Assembly (NCBI GenBank): GCA_030427825.1
Contig: JAUICO010000005.1
Location: 1 to 64,000, forward strand
Length of the DNA stretch: 64,000 bases
Source of the DNA: a bacterium
GTDB taxonomy: Bacteria; Myxococcota_A; Bradymonadia; REDH01
Direction: 5' to 3'
Position numbers and translations under genes: made by a program. This document shows, in pieces, positions 55,698 to 64,000 of the stretch (position 1 is the stretch's first letter; each line of letters begins with the position of its first letter). The notes under the pieces were generated by a model. It saw nothing but the letters and a program-made list of their open reading frames with translations, ran no database searches and was not told where the DNA came from.

Positions 55698-55847
55698 TGG
55701 CGCCGGACGCCTGTGGGCCCCGCCTCACACGGCCTCGTCCTCGAATCACACCTCGACGTCTGAGGCGGCAGTGACACCAGCAGCTCTGTCGTCTACTATT
55801 GCCCGGCACAGCAATCCCGCCGGGCGCGGACCACGGCGAGCGAGACG

Positions 55848-56051
55848 ATGTCGAGAACAGAGTCCAAAGCAAAAGTGTTTTCGAGTTTTGATAGCGAAGC
55901 CGCCGCCGAGCGGGAATACTATCACTCGCTGGAACCGGAAGAACGGCTGCAAATCCTATTTGAACTGATCGATGCTCAACGCGAGAGACTGGGTGAATCT
56001 GCACGACGATTTGAGAGAGTTCATCGGGTTGTTGATCTCGCACAAAGTTGA
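55848..56051 (+). CDS. Small acidic antitoxin-like protein upstream of nucleotidyltransferase
   Basis: MSRTESKAKVFSSFDSEAAAEREYYHSLEPEERLQILFELIDAQRERLGESARRFERVHRVVDLAQS; overlaps next CDS. Confidence 0.65.
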   Translation: MSRTESKAKVFSSFDSEAAAEREYYHSLEPEERLQILFELIDAQRERLGESARRFERVHRVVDLAQS

Positions 56052-56454
56052 TTTCGTTCTCGTCGGCGGACACGCGGTTGCCATCCACGGCTACCCACGA
56101 TTCACCGGTGACATGGATTTCTTCTACCGCGCAGATCAAGAGAACGCTGAGCGAGTCCGCGCAGTCCTGGACGCCTTCGGCTTCGCCGACCTCGACGTCA
56201 CACCTGCCGAACTTGTGCAGCCGGAACGGGTAGTGCAGCTGGGTGCGCCACCAAATCGAATCGACCTTCTCAGCTCGATCTCCGGCGTGAGCTTCGACGA
56301 TGTTTGGGAATCCAGACAGCGTATCTCAATTGGCGACTATCAGGTCAGCGTGATCTCGCGCGCGCTGCTCCTCACAAACAAGCGGGCATCCGGTCGGACG
56401 AAGGATCTGCTCGACATCGAGATGCTCGAAGCCGAGGAGCCGTCCGGCGATTGA
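55993..56454 (+). CDS. AbiEii/DUF6036-like nucleotidyltransferase (TA-like)
   Basis: GTG start gives MNLHDDLREFIGLLISHKVDFVLVGGHAVAIHGYPRFTGDMDFFYR (GG.A...G.pR.T.D.D NTase motif). Confidence 0.82.
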   Translation: MNLHDDLREFIGLLISHKVDFVLVGGHAVAIHGYPRFTGDMDFFYRADQENAERVRAVLDAFGFADLDVTPAELVQPERVVQLGAPPNRIDLLSSISGVSFDDVWESRQRISIGDYQVSVISRALLLTNKRASGRTKDLLDIEMLEAEEPSGD

Positions 56455-56475
56455 CGGCGCACGGGCAGCGTATTG

Positions 56476-56552
56476 CGAAGTCTCAGGACTTCAGGAACGA
56501 AAACAGACCGCCGCTCTTGCCCTCGCCTTCTTCGATCGGGCACGCGGCGACC
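56476..56552. repeat. Direct repeat copy 2 (native 3' end of mrp)
   Basis: 77 bp, 76/77 identical to 55621-55697. Confidence 0.95.
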
Positions 56553-57736
56553 ACGTTCTTCGCAAGCTCGATGAACGACGCCGCGGCGTCACCATCCGGA
56601 TTCGAGAGCACGACCGGTTTGCCCGAATCGCCGGCGAGACGCACTTCCGGGTCCAGCGGCAGGTGACCGAGAAAGCGGGTTCCCAGACGCTCTGCCTCCT
56701 TCTTACCGCCCTCCTTACCAAACACCCAGGTGCGACCGTGCTCTTCGAGCACCGCGTCGATGCCGGCTGCCGCCTCGCTGTTTGTTTCGCGGAGGCCGTC
56801 GGCGACAGCGCGCAGCGCGTCACCACCCGGCCACTCAAACCAGCTCATGTTCTCGATAATTCCAATCACATCTACGTTCAGAGTTTCAAACATGCGCAGG
56901 CCGCGTGCCGCGTCGATCAGCGCCAGGTCGCTCGGTGTGGTCACGACAACCGCGCCATCGATCGGCACTGTCTGCGCCAGACTCAGCTGCGCGTCGCCTG
57001 TGCCCGGTGGCATGTCGATCACAAGATAGTCCGTGCCTCGCCAGTCGACGTCCTGAAGAAACTGTCGGATGATGCCGGTCACGATGGGTCCACGCCAGAT
57101 CACCGGCGAGTCCTCCTCCATCAGAAATCCCAGCGACATCAGGCGCAGGCCGCCGGCTTCGATCGGGATGATGCGCTTGCTCTGCACGCTCGGGCGCTCG
57201 CTGACTCCGAGCAGCGTCGGAACGCTCGGCCCGTAAATGTCGATGTCCAGGAGTCCGACGCGGAAGCCCTGACGCACCAGACCCAGCGCCAGGTTCACCG
57301 CCACCGTCGACTTGCCCACACCGCCCTTGCCGGACGCGACCGCGATCACGCGCCCCACACCTTCAAGCGCAGTCGCTTTGGCCTGCGCAGGGGTACCGCC
57401 ACCGGTGGCCGGCGCAGGCGCCCCACCCGAAGGCGCGGCGCTCTGTGCTTCGCTCGCGCCGGCATAAGGGTCGGCGCCGTCGGCGATTACCGGGTGCACG
57501 TCGCACTCATTCACGCCGTCAATAGCCTCGACCGCGTCGGCCACGGCGTCTTCGAGCTCAAAGCGTTTGGCCCGCGGATAATCCGCGCCAAAGCTCAGCT
57601 TCACACTCACTTTGCCGTCGGCAACATCCACATCTTCTACCATGTGTGCGTCCAGTACCGACTTGCCCGAGTGCGGGTCGATAATGCCCGAAATCACTTC
57701 AATTGCCGCGCCTTTCAACGCCAGATCATCAGCCAT
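56483..57736 (-). CDS. apbC: Mrp/ApbC-family iron-sulfur cluster carrier ATPase with N-terminal MIP18/DUF59-like domain
   Basis: VASGKGGVGKSTVAVNLALGLVRQGFRVGLLDIDIYGPSVPTLLG; DYLVIDMPPGTGDAQLSLAQ. Confidence 0.93.
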   Translation of the reverse strand: MADDLALKGAAIEVISGIIDPHSGKSVLDAHMVEDVDVADGKVSVKLSFGADYPRAKRFELEDAVADAVEAIDGVNECDVHPVIADGADPYAGASEAQSAAPSGGAPAPATGGGTPAQAKATALEGVGRVIAVASGKGGVGKSTVAVNLALGLVRQGFRVGLLDIDIYGPSVPTLLGVSERPSVQSKRIIPIEAGGLRLMSLGFLMEEDSPVIWRGPIVTGIIRQFLQDVDWRGTDYLVIDMPPGTGDAQLSLAQTVPIDGAVVVTTPSDLALIDAARGLRMFETLNVDVIGIIENMSWFEWPGGDALRAVADGLRETNSEAAAGIDAVLEEHGRTWVFGKEGGKKEAERLGTRFLGHLPLDPEVRLAGDSGKPVVLSNPDGDAAASFIELAKNVVAACPIEEGEGKSGGLFSFLKS

Positions 57737-57793
57737 CTCTTTTGTTCCCTGTTCCGAGGCACATCGCGCGCCGTAGTTGTCGAAAAGCCTCCG

Positions 57794-59059
57794 TCAGGAG
57801 GCGTTGTTGCGCAGCACCGTCGTGACGACAGTGCAGTCGTCGCCGCCCATGTTCACCGCCATGCCGTGCTTGATGGCGCCACCTACCTGATAGTCGCCAC
57901 ACAACCCGCGCATCTGACGTGCGATCTCAAACACCTGCTTGATACCCGTCGCGCCGATGGGATGTCCAAACGCCAGCAGACCACCACCCGTGTTCATCGG
58001 CAGGCTACCGTCGATCGCAGTCGCGCCGGACGCAATGTGAGCCGCGCCCTGGCCGAACTTCGCCAGACCCAGGGCCTCGACCATCATGACCTCAGAGACC
58101 GCAAAGCAATCATGCACTTCAGCGACCGCCATGTCTGACACCGCCGTGTTTGATTCCTCCAGCGCCTGGTCAATCGTGTTCTTCACATTCACCAGTCGCG
58201 TCGTGTCGTCGACGTGACCCAGACGCCCGGTCTTCTGCACCGCGCTCAAAATCTCGATCGCGTCGTCGGGGCTTCGACCGAGGGCCCGCAGGCCATCTTC
58301 GCTCACCAGAACAATCGACGAGCTGCCATCAGAGACCTGCGAGCAGTCGTTTACCTTCAGGAAGGGGCGTAGCGCCTCGTTGCTCAGGAAGTGTGGATTG
58401 CTCTTGCTCGCGGTCGCCGCGTTCTCGAGACTCATCGACACGCCATGCATGTGCGCGAAAGGATTGCGGTTCGCGTTCGCGTAGGCCTTGGCCACCACCG
58501 GCGCGAGGTCCTCCACCCGGGTCCCCGTCGCCTCGCAGTAGTCCCGCGTTCGGACCGCGAAGTACGCAGGAAAGGTAAACTCGTCGATGTCCCGCTCGAG
58601 CAGGTAGTGCCCACCGGTCGCAAGGTACTCCGCGCCCACACGAGCGTTCACCGTTGTCTGGACTTCAACGCCCGCCGCGAGAACGAAGTCGTAGCCTGCC
58701 TGCAGCGCCTCGATACCCGACACGATCGCCATTCCGCCCGACGCACAGGCGCCTTCAGTGCGGGTAAAAGGCAGCCCGTCGAACTCCGGGAATGCCCGCG
58801 CAGCCATCGCACCAAGGTGACCCTGACGCGCGAAGAGCTGTCCGGCGAAATTGCCCACATAGCCCTTCTGAATCCGTCCGGGCTCGATGCCCGCGTCATC
58901 GACGGCGCTGCGGATCGAGGTCAACAGGTGCTCTTCGATGGTCGGGTTGTCGCGAACACCGAAGTCCGGGTGACCCTTCCAGATGAAGTCCGGGTGGAAC
59001 TTTCCAATGTACTTCGTATGCGCGCCACCCAGCACGAAAACACGGCGATTCTGCTTCAT
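57794..59059 (-). CDS. Thiolase-family protein (acetyl-CoA acetyltransferase-like)
   Basis: VFVLGGAHTKYIGKF...GACASGGMAIVSGIEALQAGYDFVLAAGVE...VHDCFAVSEVMMVEALGL...NTGGGLLAFGHPIGATGIKQV. Confidence 0.9.
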   Translation of the reverse strand: MKQNRRVFVLGGAHTKYIGKFHPDFIWKGHPDFGVRDNPTIEEHLLTSIRSAVDDAGIEPGRIQKGYVGNFAGQLFARQGHLGAMAARAFPEFDGLPFTRTEGACASGGMAIVSGIEALQAGYDFVLAAGVEVQTTVNARVGAEYLATGGHYLLERDIDEFTFPAYFAVRTRDYCEATGTRVEDLAPVVAKAYANANRNPFAHMHGVSMSLENAATASKSNPHFLSNEALRPFLKVNDCSQVSDGSSSIVLVSEDGLRALGRSPDDAIEILSAVQKTGRLGHVDDTTRLVNVKNTIDQALEESNTAVSDMAVAEVHDCFAVSEVMMVEALGLAKFGQGAAHIASGATAIDGSLPMNTGGGLLAFGHPIGATGIKQVFEIARQMRGLCGDYQVGGAIKHGMAVNMGGDDCTVVTTVLRNNAS

Positions 59060-59146
59060 CGCGGCCTCCCATTCAGGACGGCGCTCACGTGTATCATCGG
59101 GCGCGATTCCGCAAGGGGTGCGAGCGGTGGAGGTGGACCGGTGGAA

Positions 59147-59217
59147 GCGAGGCTCTGCCTCGCACTCCGCAAAGGGGCTTTCGCCCCTTTGAACCCCGGC
59201 GGAAAGCTGTGCTTTCC
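59147..59217. repeat. Multi-hairpin intergenic element B
   Basis: GCGAGGC-tct-GCCTCGC, AAAGGGGC-tttc-GCCCCTTT (approx.), GGAAAGC-tgt-GCTTTCC, spacers ACTCCGC and GAACCCCGGC shared with element A. Confidence 0.83.
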
Positions 59218-59363
59218 TTGATGTGGTGGGATTCGCCGGCGGGTGGGCGCCTGCGGGAAGTGGGAACACGGGGCAGCGTCGTCGCGGCCCGGCGGGCCCT
59301 GTAGTACAGGGCGTGGGCACCTGAGATCAGCTTCGCCATGGCCGAAGCCGGAGTAGAGGGATT

Positions 59364-60287
59364 GTGGACAGCGAGAGCGGGCAAGACATCAGCGCAGCGG
59401 CGAGTGAGACCCGTGACGGGGCCGGCTCCACTGTGGATGCGCTGCGCGAGCTGCCGGTCGGAAGCTGCCTCGAAGGGCGCTATCGTACGACGGCAGCGCC
59501 CACTGAAATCGGCGCCTGCCTCGTGATCGCAGCGGTCGACCTTCGCGTTGATGAACAACCTGTCGTCGTCGTGGTCGGCGCTCCCACAGAACCCACGCCG
59601 CATCGTGCTCCACGCATCGATCGCTTCATCGCGGCCGGCCTGGAGTGTGAAGTCCACGCTGCGACGGGACATGATCCTCTGGCCCCTGACATGCCGCTGC
59701 TCAGCCCGGAGCAGTGGTCCGCCCTCATCGTCAGCTTCGCCGAAGCGATCGTCGCAGCCGAAGCGTCCCATTGCGTCGTCGCCCATGAGGCGCTCGCCCG
59801 GGTCCGCGTCGACGGGCAGCGCGCCACACCTTCGGTTGTGGCGGTCGCCGCTGGATCCGATGCCCCGCCCGCCGAAGGTGGGGCCCTTGCCGTCGAGCAG
59901 TGGAAGTGGCTGGCCGCATTCGCCGCGCGGCGACTCTACGGAGCCGGAACCGAACAGCTCGCGACACTGCCGCTGCCCGACGAAGTCAGGGAGTGGCTAC
60001 TGCCCGCAGCCGCCGACAATACGCCGACCACGCCGTCCACAATTGCCGGCACACTGCATGTCACGGCACACTCGGCGGTCGCTCCGATGGCACCGAGCGC
60101 CCTGCCGGCCCCGACCAGCTCACGCGCTTCGACTCTGCGATTGGCGATTCAGTTGGCTGTCATCGCATTGGCGGTCGTCCTGCTCGCCATCTTCCTCTCC
60201 CCGCTGCTCCAGACGCCCCGATCAGCCTTCGAATACGAGGACATTCACACCGGCCCTGGAGTCCACGAAGAGCAGCCTCAACCATAA
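59364..60287 (+). CDS. Membrane-anchored protein with degenerate kinase-like N-terminus
   Basis: LPVGSCLEGRYRTTAAPTEIGACLVIAAVDLRVDEQPVVVVVG resembles kinase N-lobe without Gly loop/Lys; C-terminal TM LRLAIQLAVIALAVVLLAIFL. Confidence 0.6.
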   Translation: MDSESGQDISAAASETRDGAGSTVDALRELPVGSCLEGRYRTTAAPTEIGACLVIAAVDLRVDEQPVVVVVGAPTEPTPHRAPRIDRFIAAGLECEVHAATGHDPLAPDMPLLSPEQWSALIVSFAEAIVAAEASHCVVAHEALARVRVDGQRATPSVVAVAAGSDAPPAEGGALAVEQWKWLAAFAARRLYGAGTEQLATLPLPDEVREWLLPAAADNTPTTPSTIAGTLHVTAHSAVAPMAPSALPAPTSSRASTLRLAIQLAVIALAVVLLAIFLSPLLQTPRSAFEYEDIHTGPGVHEEQPQP

Positions 60288-60316
60288 CTCGCTGGATTGC
60301 CGCGACGGGCGCGCGT

Positions 60317-61204
60317 ATGATCGTTGTCATGGTTGTTCACTCGAAGTGGTGTCGTGGCCTTATCGCAGTGTGTCTTGCCTTCGGGTTTGCGCTCGCTCCC
60401 GTCGGTATCGCTGCGGCGAACAGCTATTCTACGCGTACGCACACCGGCACCGTGCGCGGTCGCGTGGACAGCGGAGATATCGGAAACCGCCGACTCCGTG
60501 GCGTAATCTCTGCGGTGTATCTCGGCGCCAAATACTCCGGTGGGCCCAATGCAGGCGTGCATGGCACGATGCAGCTCGGGCTCTCACCGGCTTTCTGGAT
60601 GCAGTTCGCCGGGTACGCGCCGCTGCCGGTGCCCAGTTTCGTTCGACGTTCTCCATACTTCGCAGAGGGCTCCTTCCTGCTCGTACGCAATCGCGTCGAG
60701 CGCGTGATGGTGGACTTTGTTGTGGCAGAGCAGTCCTGGGAGAGCGACGGGTACGTGCATCGCAATCAGAACATCGTCCAGGTACCGACGCGGCAACGCT
60801 CGATGGCCGGCTTTCGCCTTGGGGCGCGATATATGGACTCGCGGGGGCCCGTGTACGATGACACCGGCCTGGAGTACGTTGACCGTCTCGGCGCCGTAGA
60901 CATCTTCGCCGGTGGCATCTGGACCCACGCTATCGACACGGTGGCTGACATCAGCGGATACGGTCGCTTTGCGTCCCAGCGGTGGCAGCAAATCTCGGCG
61001 GACCTCTCGTATAGCGCTGTGCGCTTCGGCACCGAAGGAGAGCCCGAGTCGAGTCGCAATCTCGGCTGGCGCGTATTCATGGCGATCTCTACGGGCAGCA
61101 ACAGCGGAGTCGCGATGGTTGGCGAGCTGGGACAACGCCCGGCGAAGGGCGGTACATACGCGATGGTCGGCGTCGGCGTCGGCTTCGCTGCCGGCGATTT
61201 CTGA
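60317..61204 (+). CDS. Secreted/outer-membrane protein, uncharacterised
   Basis: Signal peptide GLIAVCLAFGFALAPVGIAAANS; alternating aromatic beta-rich segments. Confidence 0.65.
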   Translation: MIVVMVVHSKWCRGLIAVCLAFGFALAPVGIAAANSYSTRTHTGTVRGRVDSGDIGNRRLRGVISAVYLGAKYSGGPNAGVHGTMQLGLSPAFWMQFAGYAPLPVPSFVRRSPYFAEGSFLLVRNRVERVMVDFVVAEQSWESDGYVHRNQNIVQVPTRQRSMAGFRLGARYMDSRGPVYDDTGLEYVDRLGAVDIFAGGIWTHAIDTVADISGYGRFASQRWQQISADLSYSAVRFGTEGEPESSRNLGWRVFMAISTGSNSGVAMVGELGQRPAKGGTYAMVGVGVGFAAGDF

Positions 61205-61314
61205 TCAATCCGCAGTGGGGCAGACCGCCTATTCGCCCGGATGCTAAGTGGGCGGCCAACAGGTCGCTCACACGTGAGCACACACGCGCGGCTCAGCGCA
61301 CAGAGGACTGACCG

Positions 61315-62004
61315 GTGCCCTTCCTTGTGATCGATACAGTGACGATTCCCGAAGGTGGCGGTGAGCTGCGTCTGCTGAGCAATGGAACTGACTTCCACAT
61401 TCAAATCGCCGGCCCTCCGCCGGCTCAGCTCATGAGCTCGCGGGTTCATGGCTCCGAAGACGCGCTGGGCGAGATTCCCTGCGCACTGATCGCCAAACGC
61501 AACAACGCCTGTGTGTTGATCGGCGGCCTGGGAATGGGATTCACCCTGGCCGCGGCTCTCGCTGCCCTCGGCGAAGACGCGACAGCCCTGGTCGCCGAGC
61601 TGGTACCGGGGGTCGTGGAGTGGAACCGCGGACCGCTGGGCGACAAAGCCGGCCGGCCGTTGGATGACCATCGCACCGAAGTCCTCCTCGAAGACGTCGC
61701 ATCCGTCATCAAGCGCAGCGCGGACACCTACGACGCCATCATGCTCGACGTCGACAACGGCCCGGACGGCCTTACCCAGCAGCGGAACGATGTCCTGTAT
61801 TCACGCACCGGACTCGCACACGCCCGGCGCGCCCTGCGACCCGGCGGCGTGCTCGCTGTGTGGTCCGCCGCCGCGGATCGCGCTTTCGCCAGGCGTCTGC
61901 GCGAGGCCGGCTTTCGTGTGGAAGAGCGCACCGTGTTTGCACACGGCAAGCGCGGGCAGCGGCACACTGTTTGGATTGGGACGAAAGGGTCGAAGCCCGA
62001 GTAG
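61315..62004 (+). CDS. Spermidine-synthase-like methyltransferase-fold protein
   Basis: VLIGGLGMGFTLAAALAALGEDATALVAELVPGVVEWNRG...YDAIMLDVDNGPDGLT...RRALRPGGVLAVWSAA. Confidence 0.8.
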   Translation: MPFLVIDTVTIPEGGGELRLLSNGTDFHIQIAGPPPAQLMSSRVHGSEDALGEIPCALIAKRNNACVLIGGLGMGFTLAAALAALGEDATALVAELVPGVVEWNRGPLGDKAGRPLDDHRTEVLLEDVASVIKRSADTYDAIMLDVDNGPDGLTQQRNDVLYSRTGLAHARRALRPGGVLAVWSAAADRAFARRLREAGFRVEERTVFAHGKRGQRHTVWIGTKGSKPE

Positions 62005-62031
62005 AATGTGTGGTGCGCAGGCCGTCGTGGC

Positions 62032-63426
62032 TTAGCCCGCGCCTCCCACCAGATGCACCCGGTACCGCTTCTTCTTGATCCGTTCGCGATTCAGTCCATC
62101 ACACGCCTTCTGTGCCACGCGAGTGTTCACCGCGATCCAGGCGCGCTTGTCGGTCAGCGTGATCATGCCGACCTCGTCGCCTGTGAGGCCGACGCCTCGG
62201 GTGAGTGCGCCGAGCAGATCGCCGGGGCGCAGCTTGTCCCGTCGTCCGCCGCGCACGACGAGGGTGCGCCATGGGGATGCCCACCAGGCCAGGTTGCCGG
62301 CGCCGGATTCGTCGCCCGAAACGCGTTCGATGTTTGCATCCATGTGTTCTTCGATGCGCCTGAGGCGCCCCATCTCGTTGGTGCCCTCGGCGACCAGACT
62401 GACTGCCTCGCCGCTTGCTTCGGCGCGGGCTGTACGCCCGATGCGGTGTATGTGTGTTTCGGGGTCCAGCGAAAGCTCGTAGCAGATTACCAGGCGTATC
62501 GACTCGACATCGAGACCGCGGGCGGCCACGTTCGTCGCGACAAGCACCCGGGCGCTCTCGTTTCGGAAACACACCATAACTTCGTCGCGATCTCGTTGCT
62601 CAAGCTCGCCGTGCAGAGCGAGGGCTGAGACGCCCAGAGAACGCAGAAACGCTGTGACCTCTTTGCACTGATTTCGGGTCTCGCAGAAGATGAGAGTCGG
62701 GACCGGATCGCGCTCGGCGAGCACGCCCTGCAGCGCAAGATTCCGATAGTCGCGATCGCAGACGACGACGCTCTGCCTGAGCACGTCGTCGTCCAGAAGG
62801 GTTGCCGCCCCTACCATCACCGGATCGCGCTGGATCTGCTCGCTGAGCCCCCGTGTGCTGACCGGCCAGGTCGCCGAGAACAGCAGTGTTTGTCGCGCGG
62901 CCGGAAGGTACTTCAGAATGCCGAGCACTTCTTCCTCGAATCCCATGTCGAGCATGCGATCGGCTTCGTCGAGGACGAGCGTGGTCAGGCACTTTGTTTG
63001 GATTCGCTTGAGCTGCAGCTGGTGCAGCAGGCGGCCGGGCGTACCGACGACAACATGCGCGCCCGCCTGCAGAGCATCTCGCTGATCCCGCGACGAGTTC
63101 CCGCCGGACACCAACAACACGCGAACACCGTCAAGCCCCACGGCCAGCGCGCGTATTGCGGCGACGAGCTGGTCTGCCAGCTCGCGGGTAGGCGCAATCA
63201 CCATCGCCTGAGGCACTCGCAGCGAGACGTCGATCTTCTGCAGCAGCGCCAACGCAAAGGCCGCTGTCTTGCCGCTGCCTGTGCGCGCATGACCGACAAT
63301 GTCAGCGCCGTTCAACGCAGGTGGCAACGCCTTCGCCTGGATCTCTGTCATTTCGGAGTATCCCAGGCGCTTGACACCGATGAGAAGCTCGGGCCGGATT
63401 GAAAGAGTGTCGAAAGAATTGCTCAT
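62032..63426 (-). CDS. dbpA: DEAD-box ATP-dependent RNA helicase, DbpA-like
   Basis: MSNSFDTLSIRPELLIGVKRLGYSEMTEIQAKALP; GHARTGSGKTAAFALALL; C-terminal GGRRDKLRPGDLLGALTRGVGLTGDEVGMITLTDKRAWIAV. Confidence 0.9.
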   Translation of the reverse strand: MSNSFDTLSIRPELLIGVKRLGYSEMTEIQAKALPPALNGADIVGHARTGSGKTAAFALALLQKIDVSLRVPQAMVIAPTRELADQLVAAIRALAVGLDGVRVLLVSGGNSSRDQRDALQAGAHVVVGTPGRLLHQLQLKRIQTKCLTTLVLDEADRMLDMGFEEEVLGILKYLPAARQTLLFSATWPVSTRGLSEQIQRDPVMVGAATLLDDDVLRQSVVVCDRDYRNLALQGVLAERDPVPTLIFCETRNQCKEVTAFLRSLGVSALALHGELEQRDRDEVMVCFRNESARVLVATNVAARGLDVESIRLVICYELSLDPETHIHRIGRTARAEASGEAVSLVAEGTNEMGRLRRIEEHMDANIERVSGDESGAGNLAWWASPWRTLVVRGGRRDKLRPGDLLGALTRGVGLTGDEVGMITLTDKRAWIAVNTRVAQKACDGLNRERIKKKRYRVHLVGGAG

Positions 63427-63604
63427 GACCATCGCGGGTGCAGGCGCCGGCAGTGGCGACGGCTGCTCGTAGCACGGTTTGGACGCGGTGGTTCGAGACA
63501 GGTACGCAAAAGCTCCGGTCGGCGGCCACCGATGTACCGGCACCGGCGCGCACCCGACGCCAGTTCGGCGACTCGGCGGGTGGCTCGGGCGTCGAATTCG
63601 CGCG

Positions 63605-64000
63605 TCAGCCGCTGCGCGGTAGGAGGCCGTGGAGGGCCACGTCGATCGCGGTGTTCACGAAGTCGGCGCGATCCAGACCGACGAACGCCGGCAGCGGGAC
63701 GAGCTGGGGCACGATGATTGGGGCGAGCAGGGTCGGGATGGTCGGAAACACCGGGATCTGCCGAATGTCGCCGCGTTCGATCCCCTCCTGCAGCGCGACC
63801 GCAAGAATCCGTACGTGGCCGTCGAAGACCATGGGAGCGAGCTGCTCGATACGCTCGCTGTTGATGGAGAGCTCACGCATGACCATCCGCACCGCCTGCA
63901 GCTCCTCGGCGCCGAGTGCGGCGATTCGCCCGAGCACCGCGCGCAGGCGGTCGATGGGTGCAGGGTTTGCAGCCGCCAACTCCTCAAGGTCGGCGACAAG
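63605..64000 (-). CDS. TetR-family regulator, C-terminal part (truncated by window edge)
   Basis: RLRAVLGRIAALGAEELQAVRMVMRELSINSERIEQLAPMVFDGHVRILAVALQEGIERGDIRQIPVFPTIPTLLAPI; frame open to the right edge. Confidence 0.65.
   Translation of the reverse strand, partial: LVADLEELAAANPAPIDRLRAVLGRIAALGAEELQAVRMVMRELSINSERIEQLAPMVFDGHVRILAVALQEGIERGDIRQIPVFPTIPTLLAPIIVPQLVPLPAFVGLDRADFVNTAIDVALHGLLPRSG

Noticed and set aside
55636-56139. Minus-strand ORF at the islet left end that begins elsewhere and ends with an Mrp-like C-terminus (RARSKKARARAAGCFRS frame)
   Set aside because: It reads the duplicated 77 bp in a different frame from mrp; an artefact of the direct repeat, not a gene.
56663-58138. 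491-aa plus-strand ORF across mrp and thiolase genes
   Set aside because: Antisense to two confidently assigned genes; His/Arg-rich shadow composition.

Overview
GC-rich 64-kb chromosomal window, most like a Myxococcota/Bradymonadales-type bacterium (taxonomy is inferred from protein style: MopE/DUF4215-like Cys repeats, Asp/Thr-rich lipoprotein tethers, many lipoproteins, Ser/Thr kinase). I support about 48 coding regions, several with start codons re-assigned relative to the ORF track. Housekeeping genes include parC-parE, prmC, recD2, ychF, mrp/apbC, an RhlE-like and a DbpA-like DEAD-box helicase and a thiolase-family gene. The accessory content includes two paralogous beta-helix/Gly-rich surface proteins, a protein with two 7-blade RCC1 sets, a partial non-flagellar type III secretion cluster (FliA-like sigma, sctI-J-K-L-N-O, translationally coupled to recD2), a HigBA-like TA locus whose toxin is frameshifted at a homopolymer, and a nucleotidyltransferase TA-like pair. 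The most notable signals are (1) a 0.78-kb islet carrying the nucleotidyltransferase pair, flanked by 77-bp direct repeats (76/77 identical by eye) of the 3' end of mrp; (2) the split T3SS cluster with its own sigma factor; (3) a modular multi-hairpin intergenic element present at two distant places; (4) a domain-permuted PEP-utilising enzyme; and (5) several undescribed lipoprotein/repeat-protein families. No rRNA, tRNA, CRISPR array or complete transposon was recognised. All family calls are from reading the sequence; no database search was run.
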